Assembly (NCBI GenBank): GCA_004552155.1
Contig: SFPF01000126.1
Span: 1 to 5,865 of the forward strand
DNA: 5,865 bases
Reading direction: 5' to 3'
Source: Bacteroidales bacterium
Lineage (GTDB): Bacteria > Bacteroidota > Bacteroidia > Bacteroidales > Bacteroidaceae
The notes under the pieces: generated by a model
The model's database searches: none
What the model was told of the DNA's origin: nothing
What the model saw: the letters and a program-made list of their open reading frames with translations, nothing else
Shown: positions 1-5,838 of the stretch, in pieces
How positions within the stretch are numbered: the stretch's first letter is position 1
How the letters are laid out: every line of letters starts with the position of its first letter
Made by a program: the position numbers and the translations under genes

Positions 1-782
1 CAGTTGTTAGCCGTGTTGCCCGGATCAACGTAGTCTGCCTGACCGGTTGTGCCGTTGATGTAAGCGTCGATGTCGGCGTCGCTTATGTTCTCGATGCCAG
101 CGAACGAACCCTTATAAGCAAGCTCGTTCTTGATAGAGAGGCGGATGCCCTTCTCGTAGAGGCTCTTTACGCTTTCAGAGCCGATGCCCCAACGCAACTT
201 GGCTTCAGCGAGGAGGAAGTAAGCCTCGGCAGCTTTGAAGATAGGCAGCGGAGTGTTGTAAGCGCCAACCCACTGCGACATCTTGTAGCCGTATGAGCCG
301 TCAGAACCCTTCTGTGCCATGCCGCTTGCGTAGCGGATGCCGCAGTAAACGGATCCCTTAGGAGTGGTGACGCCCTTCTCGTTGGTGATGTCGTCAGCAT
401 TCTTTGTCATGTAGAGAGGCAGACGCGGGTCGTTCATGCCCACCATGAGCGTTACGAGGTTAGCGTTCATGCCGCAGTCCTGCCAGTCGAACATACGCTT
501 CAGCTCGTTGCTCTGGTCCTTAACGACGATGTCCTTGCCCGAAACGGCGAGGGTGTTGGCAGCAGCAGCCGTAGCAATAGCCTTGAGGTCGTAGCCGTCG
601 GCAGCCATCTCGCTCTCGCGCTTAGAGAGACGCAGCGCGATACGCAGCTTCATGGTGTTTGCAATCTGCACCCAGATAGCCGGATCGCCACCGCCCCATG
701 TGTCGTATGTAGCGAGCGAAGCCTTCTCTGTGTCGTCCATCTTCTGCAGTCCGGCGATAGCCTTGTCGAGGTCGTCGAGCAT
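1..782 (-). other. SusD/RagB-like nutrient-binding outer-membrane lipoprotein, internal to C-terminal fragment (Bacteroidota)
   Basis: Read from about 782 down to 1 on the minus strand, this encodes roughly 259 residues of a SusD-like protein of the SusD/RagB outer-membrane lipoprotein type (full members are about 500 residues). Recognisable stretches are MLDDLDKAIAGLQ, the segment GGGDPAIWVQIANTMKLRIA followed by LRLS, the NDPRLPLYM stretch, and PLPIFKAAEAYFLLAEAKLR followed by WG, which resembles the TPR-like helical signature near the C-terminus. SusD proteins sit on the cell surface over a SusC/RagA TonB-dependent transporter and bind glycans or peptides for import. The signal peptide, lipobox cysteine and N-terminal TPR region are missing at the join, and the C-terminus runs off the window. 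The ligand cannot be inferred. The family call is strong; whether this fragment is expressed in its present context is doubtful. Confidence 0.85.
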
Positions 783-1223
783 CTGCTCCAGGTAGAGCAG
801 CTCCTCCTCGGCCTTGCGCTTCTCCTCCGCGAGCCGGGCTTCTTCCGCTTTGCGCTTTTCCTCCGCAAGACGAGCCTCTTCCGCCTTGCGTTTTTCCTCC
901 GCGAGACGGGCCTGCTCCGCCCGCTCCGCTTCCAGTGTCTCACGGGCGGCCTTCAGCGCCTCCGTCTGCTCCTCCAGCTCACGGCGCAGGGATGCCATCG
1001 CTTCGCGGCGCTGGGCAAGCTGCTGTTCCAGCGCTGTGAGCTCGGCCTTATTCGTATCGGCGGGCGCTTCCACCGGCGCGCCGCACACGCCGCAGAAGCG
1101 GTCGTTGGGCCGCAGCGCCGCGCCGCAGCGGGTGCACAGCGGCACTTTGGGTATCTCCCGCCCGCAGTAGCCGCAGAACGCGCTGCCATCGGGTATCTGC
1201 TTCTTACAGTTCGGACAGGTCAT
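1..1223 (-). CDS. Open chimeric ORF: double zinc-ribbon/coiled-coil N-terminus read in frame into a SusD-like C-terminus
   Basis: Starting at ATG 1223, the minus strand stays open to the left edge of the window (about 407 codons, no stop). Residues 1-48 hold two zinc ribbons, C3-x2-C6/C17-x2-C20 and C30-x2-C33/C44-x2-C47. Residues 49-104 are rich in Glu, Gln, Arg, Leu and Ala and look like coiled coil, followed by three copies of a 12-residue charged helix repeat (105-140). From about residue 148 the sequence becomes a SusD/RagB-type protein. The start is supported by GGGAGGAG at 1236-1229, seven bases from GGAGG to the ATG, and by the upstream gene ending 14 bases away. The native zinc-ribbon gene is probably a cytoplasmic Firmicutes protein of unknown function; short zinc ribbons of this type often sit at the N-terminus of membrane or scaffold proteins. 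The codon shift (alanine GCG/GCC before, mostly GCT after) suggests the two halves do not belong together. Confidence 0.6.
   Translation of the reverse strand, partial: MTCPNCKKQIPDGSAFCGYCGREIPKVPLCTRCGAALRPNDRFCGVCGAPVEAPADTNKAELTALEQQLAQRREAMASLRRELEEQTEALKAARETLEAERAEQARLAEEKRKAEEARLAEEKRKAEEARLAEEKRKAEEELLYLEQMLDDLDKAIAGLQKMDDTEKASLATYDTWGGGDPAIWVQIANTMKLRIALRLSKRESEMAADGYDLKAIATAAAANTLAVSGKDIVVKDQSNELKRMFDWQDCGMNANLVTLMVGMNDPRLPLYMTKNADDITNEKGVTTPKGSVYCGIRYASGMAQKGSDGSYGYKMSQWVGAYNTPLPIFKAAEAYFLLAEAKLRWGIGSESVKSLYEKGIRLSIKNELAYKGSFAGIENISDADIDAYINGTTGQADYVDPGNTANN
804..911 (-). repeat. Three tandem 36-base repeats encoding a 12-residue coiled-coil unit
   Basis: Three back-to-back copies (911-876, 875-840, 839-804) each encode ARLAEEKRKAEE. 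The protein copies are identical while the DNA copies differ at synonymous positions (for example GAAAAACGC, GAAAAGCGC and GAGAAGCGC), so the repeat is old enough to have diverged but is kept at protein level. The unit is highly charged and helical, as expected for a coiled coil or single alpha-helix rod. Such repeats are prone to copy-number change and to misassembly, and this one lies directly beside the SusD join. Confidence 0.9.
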
Positions 1224-1228
1224 GCTCG

Positions 1229-1236
1229 CTCCTCCC
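1229..1236 (-). promoter_or_regulatory. Ribosome binding site of the zinc-ribbon gene
   Basis: The minus strand reads GGGAGGAG at 1236-1229, in the 14-base gap between the TGA of the upstream membrane-protein gene (1240-1238) and the ATG at 1223. Seven bases separate GGAGG from the ATG. This fixes the start and indicates cotranscription of the two genes. Confidence 0.8.
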
Positions 1237-1237
1237 A

Positions 1238-2038
1238 TCACAGCACGTTGGTAAAGGTCAGATCGACCTGGCCGTATTCATCCATAGCATAGGGGATCTG
1301 CAAAGGGTACGTGTGGCCGTCATAGCTGCAATAGAGATACCCCTCCCGGATGTCGTATGTGCCGCTGTTGGTCACCTTCCACAGCGTCACGCCGAAGGTG
1401 CGGTCCTCCCCGAACGACACCCGGCAAGTACTCGCGCCGCCTTTCAGCGACACGATCCAGTACCGGCCCGTCAGATTTTCCTCCACCGCCTTGGCCCGCT
1501 CCGCACCGGCAGGCTCGCGCAGCGTCATGTTGTGGGCGTAGCCCTCCGGGTCGGCCTGGCTGCAAACGGCCTCGTCGCCCTCCAGCCGGACAACATCCTT
1601 CGTGCCGATCCGCAGCTTCTCGATGCCCGGCACCTGCCTGGCCTCGATGGTAAAGCTCTTGGCGGCATCCAGGCGGCTCATGGGCACGCGAACCGTCAGG
1701 GCCAGATACCCCGTCTCGCCGCCGTAGAGATGCTCGACGTACTCGCTGTAATAATACTTCTCCTGGTGGGCGTTCAGAGATGAGAAGAACTCGGAATCGT
1801 AGCTGCTTCCGTCGTCAAAGGTCAGCGTCACGTTCTTGCTGTAAAGGCTTATGTCGTCCTCCGTGGCCTTCACCGTAAGAAAGACATAGATGGGCATCTT
1901 GCCGTCACTGCTCTCGAAGGCCGTGTCCACGTACACGCCGTCCACGTGCAGCGTTTGGGTGGCGGTGCACAGCTTATCCCTGCCGCCCAGGGTCAGCAGC
2001 AGCACGGCAGCCAGTATCACCACGCAGGACGCGCAGCC
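1238..2038 (-). CDS. Membrane-anchored protein of unknown function, N-terminus lost at the 2038 join
   Basis: About 266 codons before the TGA at 1240-1238 appear genuine. The fragment opens with a hydrophobic segment (CVVILAAVLLLTLGG, encoded at about 2024-1980), probably a transmembrane anchor, followed by a roughly 245-residue, mostly beta-rich, probably extracytoplasmic region. Its C-terminal part (GRYWIV, then GTYDIREGYLYCSYDGHTYP) resembles the short beta-sheet domains of secreted Firmicutes proteins that follow a zinc ribbon or membrane anchor. I do not recognise a named family. The frame stays open upstream to an ATG at 2407, but that stretch is antisense to the DUF3847 tail, the oriT and the relaxase leader and is rich in Arg and Cys, so it is not the native N-terminus. 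The gene is followed 14 bases later by the zinc-ribbon gene, implying an operon whose promoter is not in the window. Confidence 0.6.
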   Translation of the reverse strand, partial: GCASCVVILAAVLLLTLGGRDKLCTATQTLHVDGVYVDTAFESSDGKMPIYVFLTVKATEDDISLYSKNVTLTFDDGSSYDSEFFSSLNAHQEKYYYSEYVEHLYGGETGYLALTVRVPMSRLDAAKSFTIEARQVPGIEKLRIGTKDVVRLEGDEAVCSQADPEGYAHNMTLREPAGAERAKAVEENLTGRYWIVSLKGGASTCRVSFGEDRTFGVTLWKVTNSGTYDIREGYLYCSYDGHTYPLQIPYAMDEYGQVDLTFTNVL

Positions 2039-2045
2039 ATCGGCT
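2030..2045. other. Join between the minus-strand block B and the mobilizable-element block C
   Basis: Left of this point a minus-strand coding region lacks its N-terminus; right of it a plus-strand coding region also lacks its N-terminus. The DUF3847-like frame reads plausibly from about 2038 (HRLIVRGAVFES) but is not sensible further left, where it is antisense to the membrane gene. No inverted terminal repeat, target duplication or recombinase site is visible, so this is not an ordinary element boundary. Confidence 0.6.
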
Positions 2046-2196
2046 GATCGTCCGGGGTGCGGTCTTTGAGAGCATTGTGCCAGAAGCAAAGACCATGACC
2101 GACGAAGAAGCCGCCGCCTTTCTCCGGCTTGCCCTGACGAGCGAGGAAGCGCGGGGCTATCTGAAAAAACGCACCGAGGGCGGGAAAAGCGAATAA
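2038..2196 (+). CDS. DUF3847-like small protein of mobilizable elements, C-terminal fragment
   Basis: The frame reads HRLIVRGAVFES, then IVPEAKTMTDEEAAAFLRLA, and ends at TAA 2194-2196 after KKRTEGGKSE. The pattern of a basic R-[ST]-HRL-x2-RGA segment, a short linker and an acidic helix resembles DUF3847 proteins, small (roughly 100-residue) coiled-coil proteins usually encoded just ahead of MobA/MobL relaxases in Clostridia mobilizable elements. The usual N-terminal coiled-coil half is missing at the join, leaving about 52 residues. Its position beside oriT suggests a relaxosome accessory role comparable to MobC, but that is inference. The family call is from memory of the pattern, so it is moderately sure. 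Confidence 0.6.
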   Translation, partial: HRLIVRGAVFESIVPEAKTMTDEEAAAFLRLALTSEEARGYLKKRTEGGKSE

Positions 2197-2197
2197 T

Positions 2198-2245
2198 CCC
2201 TTTGGTACAAAGGGCGCACTTATACACCCTTACGGGTGCGTGCGC
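2198..2245 (-). other. oriT: Probable MOBQ-type origin of transfer (oriT), nick on the minus strand between 2215 and 2214
   Basis: On the minus strand 2222-2211 reads TAAGTGCGCCCT, matching the nick core TAAGTGCG/CCCT that I recall for MOBQ-type origins (RSF1010/R1162 and pSK41/pGO1 groups). Two bases 5' of it lies an inverted repeat CACCC-GTAA-GGGTG (2238-2225), where relaxases of this class bind, and 3' of it a perfect 7-bp hairpin CCCTTTG/CAAAGGG (2198-2204 with 2208-2214, loop GTA). GCGCAC 2214-2219 can also pair with GTGCGC 2240-2245, enclosing the inner stem. The site lies between the DUF3847 fragment and a MobA/MobL relaxase gene, as expected for a mob region. Cleavage here would send the minus strand out with the relaxase gene last. 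Confidence 0.75.
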
Positions 2246-2247
2246 TC

Positions 2248-2355
2248 TGCCGAGGGCTTGTCGGCACAGAGAGAAAGCCGCTTGCTTCCCTCTCTGACCG
2301 ACATTGGCGGCTTTGCCGCAACAAGGGGCTGCACCCCTTGCGCCGCTTACGCGGC
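2248..2355 (+). repeat. Chain of five short hairpins in the relaxase leader
   Basis: Successive inverted repeats are TGCCGA/TCGGCA (2248-2253, 2261-2266), AGAGAG/CTCTCT (2268-2273, 2290-2295), GCGGC/GCCGC (2307-2311, 2315-2319), CAAGGGG/CCCCTTG (2322-2328, 2334-2340, a perfect 7-bp stem) and GCCGC/GCGGC with a TTAC loop (2342-2346, 2351-2355). They follow the oriT hairpins with almost no spacer. No stop-bounded gene with a ribosome binding site is seen here. Possible roles are relaxosome-protein binding, folding of transferred single-stranded DNA, or a structured 5' leader that dampens relaxase expression. Confidence 0.6.
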
Positions 2356-2430
2356 TATCCCTGCACACCCACAAAAACAGTATACCAGCCTTTGGCGTCT
2401 GTACCATTTTTGCGGGTTTTCATTTTATCC

Positions 2431-2438
2431 GGGAGGTG
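2431..2438 (+). promoter_or_regulatory. Ribosome binding site that points to an ATA start for the relaxase
   Basis: GGGAGGTG is a near-perfect Shine-Dalgarno sequence. GGAGG (2432-2436) is followed by eight bases and then ATA at 2445, exactly where homologues begin with an AIYHC-type sequence. The in-frame GTG at 2436 lies inside the binding site and has no upstream site of its own. Confidence 0.7.
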
Positions 2439-2444
2439 ATACCC

Positions 2445-3443
2445 ATAGCCATCTATCATTGTAATATCAGCATTGTCAGCCGGGGCAAGGGCAAATCAGC
2501 CGTTGCCGCAGCCGCCTACCGAAGCGGCGAAAAGCTGACAAATGAGTGGGACGGAATGACACACGACTACACCCGCAAAGGCGGTGTTGTCCATACGGAA
2601 ATTATGCTGCCACCCCACGCCCCGCCCTCTTTCTCTGACCGTTCAACCTTGTGGAACAGCGTGGAGCTTTACGAGAAAGCCGGGAACGCCCAGCTTGCCA
2701 GAGAGATTGACGCGGCGCTCCCCATAGAGTTATCCAGAGAGGAACAAATCCGGCTTGTCCGGGAATACTGTTCCTCTCAATTTGTTTCCAGAGGAATGTG
2801 CGTTGATTATGCCATTCACGACACCGGCAAGGGCAATCCCCATTGTCACATCATGCTTACCATGCGCCCCCTTGACGAGCGCGGCGCATGGGCGGCAAAG
2901 TCCCAAAAGGAATATGACCTTGATGAAAACGGCGAGCGTATCCGCTTGCCAAGCGGCAGATACAAGACGCACAAAGTTGACCTGACCGGCTGGAACGACA
3001 AGGGCAACGCCCTCTTGTGGCGTAAGGCATGGGCGGATATTTCAAACGCCTACCTTGAACGAGCCGGAAGCCCGGAGCGTATCGACCACCGCAGCAACGC
3101 CGAGCGCGGCATTGGCGAGATACCCACCGTCCACATGGGCGTGGCGGCTTGCCAGATGGAGAAGAAAGGTATTGCCACCGAGAAAGGCGAACTGAACCGG
3201 AATATCCAAAAGGCAAACCGCCTTATACGGGAAATCCGAGCGCAGATTGGAAAGCTCAAAGAATGGATTGCCGACCTGTTCAAAGCGTGGGAAACCGCCC
3301 CGGAACAGCCGCAACAATCCCCCGGCCTTGCAAATCTGCTGATGAAGTATTTGAGCGTTCAGAGAGAAAAGAGCCGGAAGTATTCGCAGCGTTGGCAACA
3401 ACAGCACACAGCCGATGAACTGAAAACCATAGCGGCAGTCTGA
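2445..3443 (+). CDS. MobA/MobL family (MOBQ) relaxase, catalytic portion, cut short by a frameshift
   Basis: This is the DNA-nicking relaxase of a mobilizable element. It cuts oriT and stays covalently bound to the 5' end of the transferred strand. From the ATA start the protein opens with (M)AIYHCNISIVSRGKGKSA, and the AAYRSGE motif puts the probable catalytic tyrosine at residue 25, the same position as in RSF1010 MobA. The metal-binding histidines are H125 (YAIHDTG) and H133/H135 (GNPHCHIM). Further family marks are LPIELSREEQIRLVREYC, a LERAGSPERIDHRS segment and the IPTVHMG motif. Helical, coiled-coil-like sequence begins near residue 245. The frame ends at TGA 3441-3443 after LKTIAAV, 332 residues, whereas the homologous reading continues in another frame to 3940. 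The catalytic domain is complete, so a short protein might still nick. The frame stays open upstream to ATG 2304, but that stretch is the hairpin leader. An upstream GTG at 2436 is the alternative start. Confidence 0.85.
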   Translation: MAIYHCNISIVSRGKGKSAVAAAAYRSGEKLTNEWDGMTHDYTRKGGVVHTEIMLPPHAPPSFSDRSTLWNSVELYEKAGNAQLAREIDAALPIELSREEQIRLVREYCSSQFVSRGMCVDYAIHDTGKGNPHCHIMLTMRPLDERGAWAAKSQKEYDLDENGERIRLPSGRYKTHKVDLTGWNDKGNALLWRKAWADISNAYLERAGSPERIDHRSNAERGIGEIPTVHMGVAACQMEKKGIATEKGELNRNIQKANRLIREIRAQIGKLKEWIADLFKAWETAPEQPQQSPGLANLLMKYLSVQREKSRKYSQRWQQQHTADELKTIAAV

Positions 3444-3940
3444 CCGAGCATGGTATCTCTACCCTTGATGAGCTGGACGCAGCCCTTTCCTCTGTCAGCG
3501 AACAGGCCGACACTATCCGGGCAGGAATGAAAACCGCCGAGGAACGCATGAAGAAGCTGCAAAAGCTGATTGAATACGGGAAGAACTACACCGAGTACAA
3601 GCCCGTTCACGATGAGCTGAAAAAGCTGCAAAACGGCTGGACAAACAAGCGCGACAAGTACGAGGAAGCCCACCGCGCCGAGTTGACCCTATGGAACGCA
3701 GCAAGCCGCTATCTCCATGCAAATCTGCCGAAAGGAACAAAGACCTTGCCTATTGCGGAATGGGAACAGGAATATGCCGACCTCAAAACACAGAGGGACA
3801 GCGATTATGCCAAACTGAAAGATACCCGCGCCGATGTTTCCGAACTTCAAAAAATCCGCAAATGCGTGGATATTGCACTCCGCGCCGACCAGCCGGAGCA
3901 GACACAGACCCGCACAAAGCGGCACGACATAGACCGATGA
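3440..3940 (+). pseudogene. C-terminal coiled-coil part of the MobA/MobL relaxase, displaced by a frameshift
   Basis: From CTG 3440 this frame reads LTEHGISTLDELDAALSSV and continues through long charged helices (EERMKKLQKLIEYGKNY, DELKKLQNGW, YADLKTQRDSDYAKLKDTRA) to RHDIDR and TGA 3938-3940. It follows directly on the truncated relaxase, in a frame consistent with loss of one base, or of a number that leaves remainder one when divided by three (for example seven). The first ATG is at 3527, with only a weak GCAGGA directly before it, so independent translation is unlikely. Restored, the relaxase would be about 500 residues. C-terminal regions of this family probably serve in oligomerisation or binding to partner proteins. 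A single sequencing or assembly error would explain it equally well. Confidence 0.8.
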
Positions 3941-3946
3941 AAGGAG
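3941..3946 (+). promoter_or_regulatory. Ribosome binding site that selects the TTG start at 3955
   Basis: AAGGAG lies one base after the relaxase TGA and eight bases before TTG 3955. The ATG at 3937, overlapping the relaxase stop as ATGA, has no comparable site upstream, and GTG 3946 overlaps the binding site itself. Confidence 0.75.
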
Positions 3947-3954
3947 TGAGTTTT

Positions 3955-5835
3955 TTGTACTACACCCAAGAACAGATAGACCGGGCGAACCAAGCCGACC
4001 TTGTTTTGTTCCTGCAATCGCAGGGGGAACCGCTGGAACGCGCCGGACAGGAATACCGATGGAAACGGCACGACAGCTTGACCGTCCGGGGCAACAAGTG
4101 GTATCGCCACAGCCAGAGCAAGGGCGGCGGCCCCATTGATTTTGTCATGGAGTTTTTTGGCAAGAGTTTTACCGAAGCCGTTGAACTTCTCACAGGAGAA
4201 AAGGGAGCCGCACCGCCGCCGGATAGACCAAGCTCCGCGCCCCTCTCCGACTTCCGGCTACCGCCCCGCAGCCCCGACAACCGAACAGCGAGGAACTACC
4301 TCACAGCCGCCCGCCGCATTGATGAAGATGTGACGGGCTTTTTCTTTGCCAGCGGCGATATTTACGAGGACGCAGCCCACCACAACGCCGTATTTGTGGG
4401 GCGGGACGAGGACGGAATACCGCGCTACGCCCACAGCAAGGGAACGGCGGAAGGCAGCGACAAAGCCTTTAACTTCTGCTACCGGGGCGAGGGCGAAAGA
4501 GTGTTTGTCTTTGAAGCCCCCGTTGACCTGCTTTCTTTCCTCTGCCTGTTCAAAAAGGATTGGCAGAAGCAAAGCTACCTGTCATTGGGCGGCGTGGGAG
4601 AAAAAGCCCTGCTCCGCTTTCTCTCTGACCGTCCGAACATCAAGACCGTTTATCTCTGCCTTGACAGCGACGAAGCCGGAAACGACGCTTGCAGCCGCCT
4701 TGTGAAGCTCATGCCGGAGGGCTACACCGTCCACCGGCTTATCCCTCTTTTCAAGGATTGGAACGAGGTATTGCAGCACCGGGCAGAAATCACAGACGGG
4801 AAGTATTTGCGAGAAGCGGTCTACGGCTTGAAAGGGCCGCCGCAGGAAGAAACCGTTGAGATTATCCGCATGAGCGAGGTGGACACGCAGACCGTCGAAT
4901 GGTTATGGGAGCCGTATATCCCCTTTGGGAAAGTAACCATTGTGCAGGGCAACCCCGGCGAGGGCAAGACCACCTTTGCCCTACGCCTTGCCGCCGCTTG
5001 TACCAACCGCAAGCCGTTCCCCCACATGGCAGTGCATGAGCCGTTCAATGTGATTTACCAGACTGCCGAGGACGGTTTGGGCGACACCATCAAGCCCCGC
5101 CTTATGGAAGCCGAAGCAGACCTTGACCGCATTCTTGTCATTGACGAGAGCAAGCAGGGGCTTTCCCTGTCCGATGAGCGCATAGAGAGAGCTATCCGAC
5201 AGACCGGGGCGCGGCTGATTATCCTTGACCCCATACAGGCGTATGTGGGCGAGAAAACCGACATGAACAAGGCCAACGAGATACGCCCCATGTTCCGCCG
5301 CCTTGCCGAGATTGCCGAGCGTACCGGGTGCGCCGTTATCCTAATCGGACACCTCAACAAAGCCGCCGGAGGACAGAGCGCCTACCGGGGTTTAGGCTCC
5401 ATCGACTTCCGCGCCGCAGCAAGGAGCGTCCTGCTGATCGGGCGCGTGAAACGGGAACCGAATGTGCGCGTTATCGTCCATGACAAATCTTCTCTTGCGC
5501 CGGAGGGTAAGCCCATAGCCTTTTGCCTTGACCCGGAAACGGGCTTTTCGTGGATAGGCGAGTATGACATTACCGCCGACGAGCTGCTGTCCGGCGCGGG
5601 CGGCAACACCGCCACCAAGACCGAACAGGCGGAACGGCTGATACTTGACCTGCTTGCAGACGGGAAAGAGCTTGCCAGCGAGGACCTTGTAAAGGCCGCA
5701 GCCGAAGCCGGAATATCCGAGAGGACGGTACAGAACGCCAAGCGCAACATGGGCGGTGTTTTGGGCGCAAGGCGCGTCGGCGGTCAATGGTACAACTTCA
5801 TCAAGAAGAAGCAGCCGCCCGAACCCGCAAGCTGA
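3955..5835 (+). CDS. TOPRIM primase-like/DUF3991 protein fused to a RepA-type AAA helicase
   Basis: The 626-residue protein starts at TTG 3955 (MYYTQEQIDRANQADLV). Residues 1-95 form a DnaG zinc-domain-like region (YRWKRHDSL, NKWYRHSQSKGGGPIDFVME) lacking the usual zinc-binding cysteines. A DUF3991-like part follows (DVTGFFFASGDIYED). Then comes a TOPRIM domain with Glu187 (VFVFEAPVDLL) and Asp237/Asp239 (CLDSDEAGND). Residues about 306-540 are a RecA-like AAA domain of the RepA helicase type, with Walker A GNPGEGKTT (332-340, Lys338), Walker B LIILDP (Asp425), the ILIGHLNK segment and GSIDFRAAARSVL. The last 75 residues look like a winged-helix DNA-binding domain (SERTVQNAKRNMGGV). It probably primes and unwinds DNA for replication of the element or second-strand synthesis after transfer. 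Many relatives carry the primase and helicase halves as two proteins, so this is a fusion. It lies 14 bases after the relaxase, likely in one transcript. Confidence 0.85.
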   Translation: MYYTQEQIDRANQADLVLFLQSQGEPLERAGQEYRWKRHDSLTVRGNKWYRHSQSKGGGPIDFVMEFFGKSFTEAVELLTGEKGAAPPPDRPSSAPLSDFRLPPRSPDNRTARNYLTAARRIDEDVTGFFFASGDIYEDAAHHNAVFVGRDEDGIPRYAHSKGTAEGSDKAFNFCYRGEGERVFVFEAPVDLLSFLCLFKKDWQKQSYLSLGGVGEKALLRFLSDRPNIKTVYLCLDSDEAGNDACSRLVKLMPEGYTVHRLIPLFKDWNEVLQHRAEITDGKYLREAVYGLKGPPQEETVEIIRMSEVDTQTVEWLWEPYIPFGKVTIVQGNPGEGKTTFALRLAAACTNRKPFPHMAVHEPFNVIYQTAEDGLGDTIKPRLMEAEADLDRILVIDESKQGLSLSDERIERAIRQTGARLIILDPIQAYVGEKTDMNKANEIRPMFRRLAEIAERTGCAVILIGHLNKAAGGQSAYRGLGSIDFRAAARSVLLIGRVKREPNVRVIVHDKSSLAPEGKPIAFCLDPETGFSWIGEYDITADELLSGAGGNTATKTEQAERLILDLLADGKELASEDLVKAAAEAGISERTVQNAKRNMGGVLGARRVGGQWYNFIKKKQPPEPAS

Positions 5836-5838
5836 AAA

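Noticed and set aside
804..911. Possible CRISPR-like repeat array
   Set aside because: The 36-base units are contiguous without spacers and encode a coiled coil in frame.
814..1170. Plus-strand Ser/Arg/Ala-rich ORF of 118 codons
   Set aside because: Its repetitive protein is the antisense shadow of the zinc-ribbon/coiled-coil gene and its 36-base repeats.
1313..1783. Plus-strand ORF of 156 codons
   Set aside because: It lies wholly antisense to the membrane-protein gene, whose frame has a plausible membrane segment and a cotranscribed downstream gene.
2039..2407. Minus-strand extension of the membrane-protein frame to an ATG at 2407
   Set aside because: It is antisense to the DUF3847 tail, oriT and hairpin leader, is rich in Arg and Cys, and has no domain-like character; the frame is open by chance.
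2304..2444. N-terminal extension of the relaxase back to ATG 2304
   Set aside because: The region consists of hairpins and a ribosome binding site, and relaxase homology begins at the AIYHC segment.
3420..3445. Programmed -1 frameshift in the relaxase
   Set aside because: No slippery X-XXY-YYZ heptamer with a following stem was found near the stop; a plain indel is simpler.
3691..3954. N-terminal extension of the primase-helicase back to ATG 3691 or ATG 3937
   Set aside because: 3691-3936 overlaps the relaxase C-terminal part in another frame and gives a non-homologous sequence; only TTG 3955 has a well-placed ribosome binding site.
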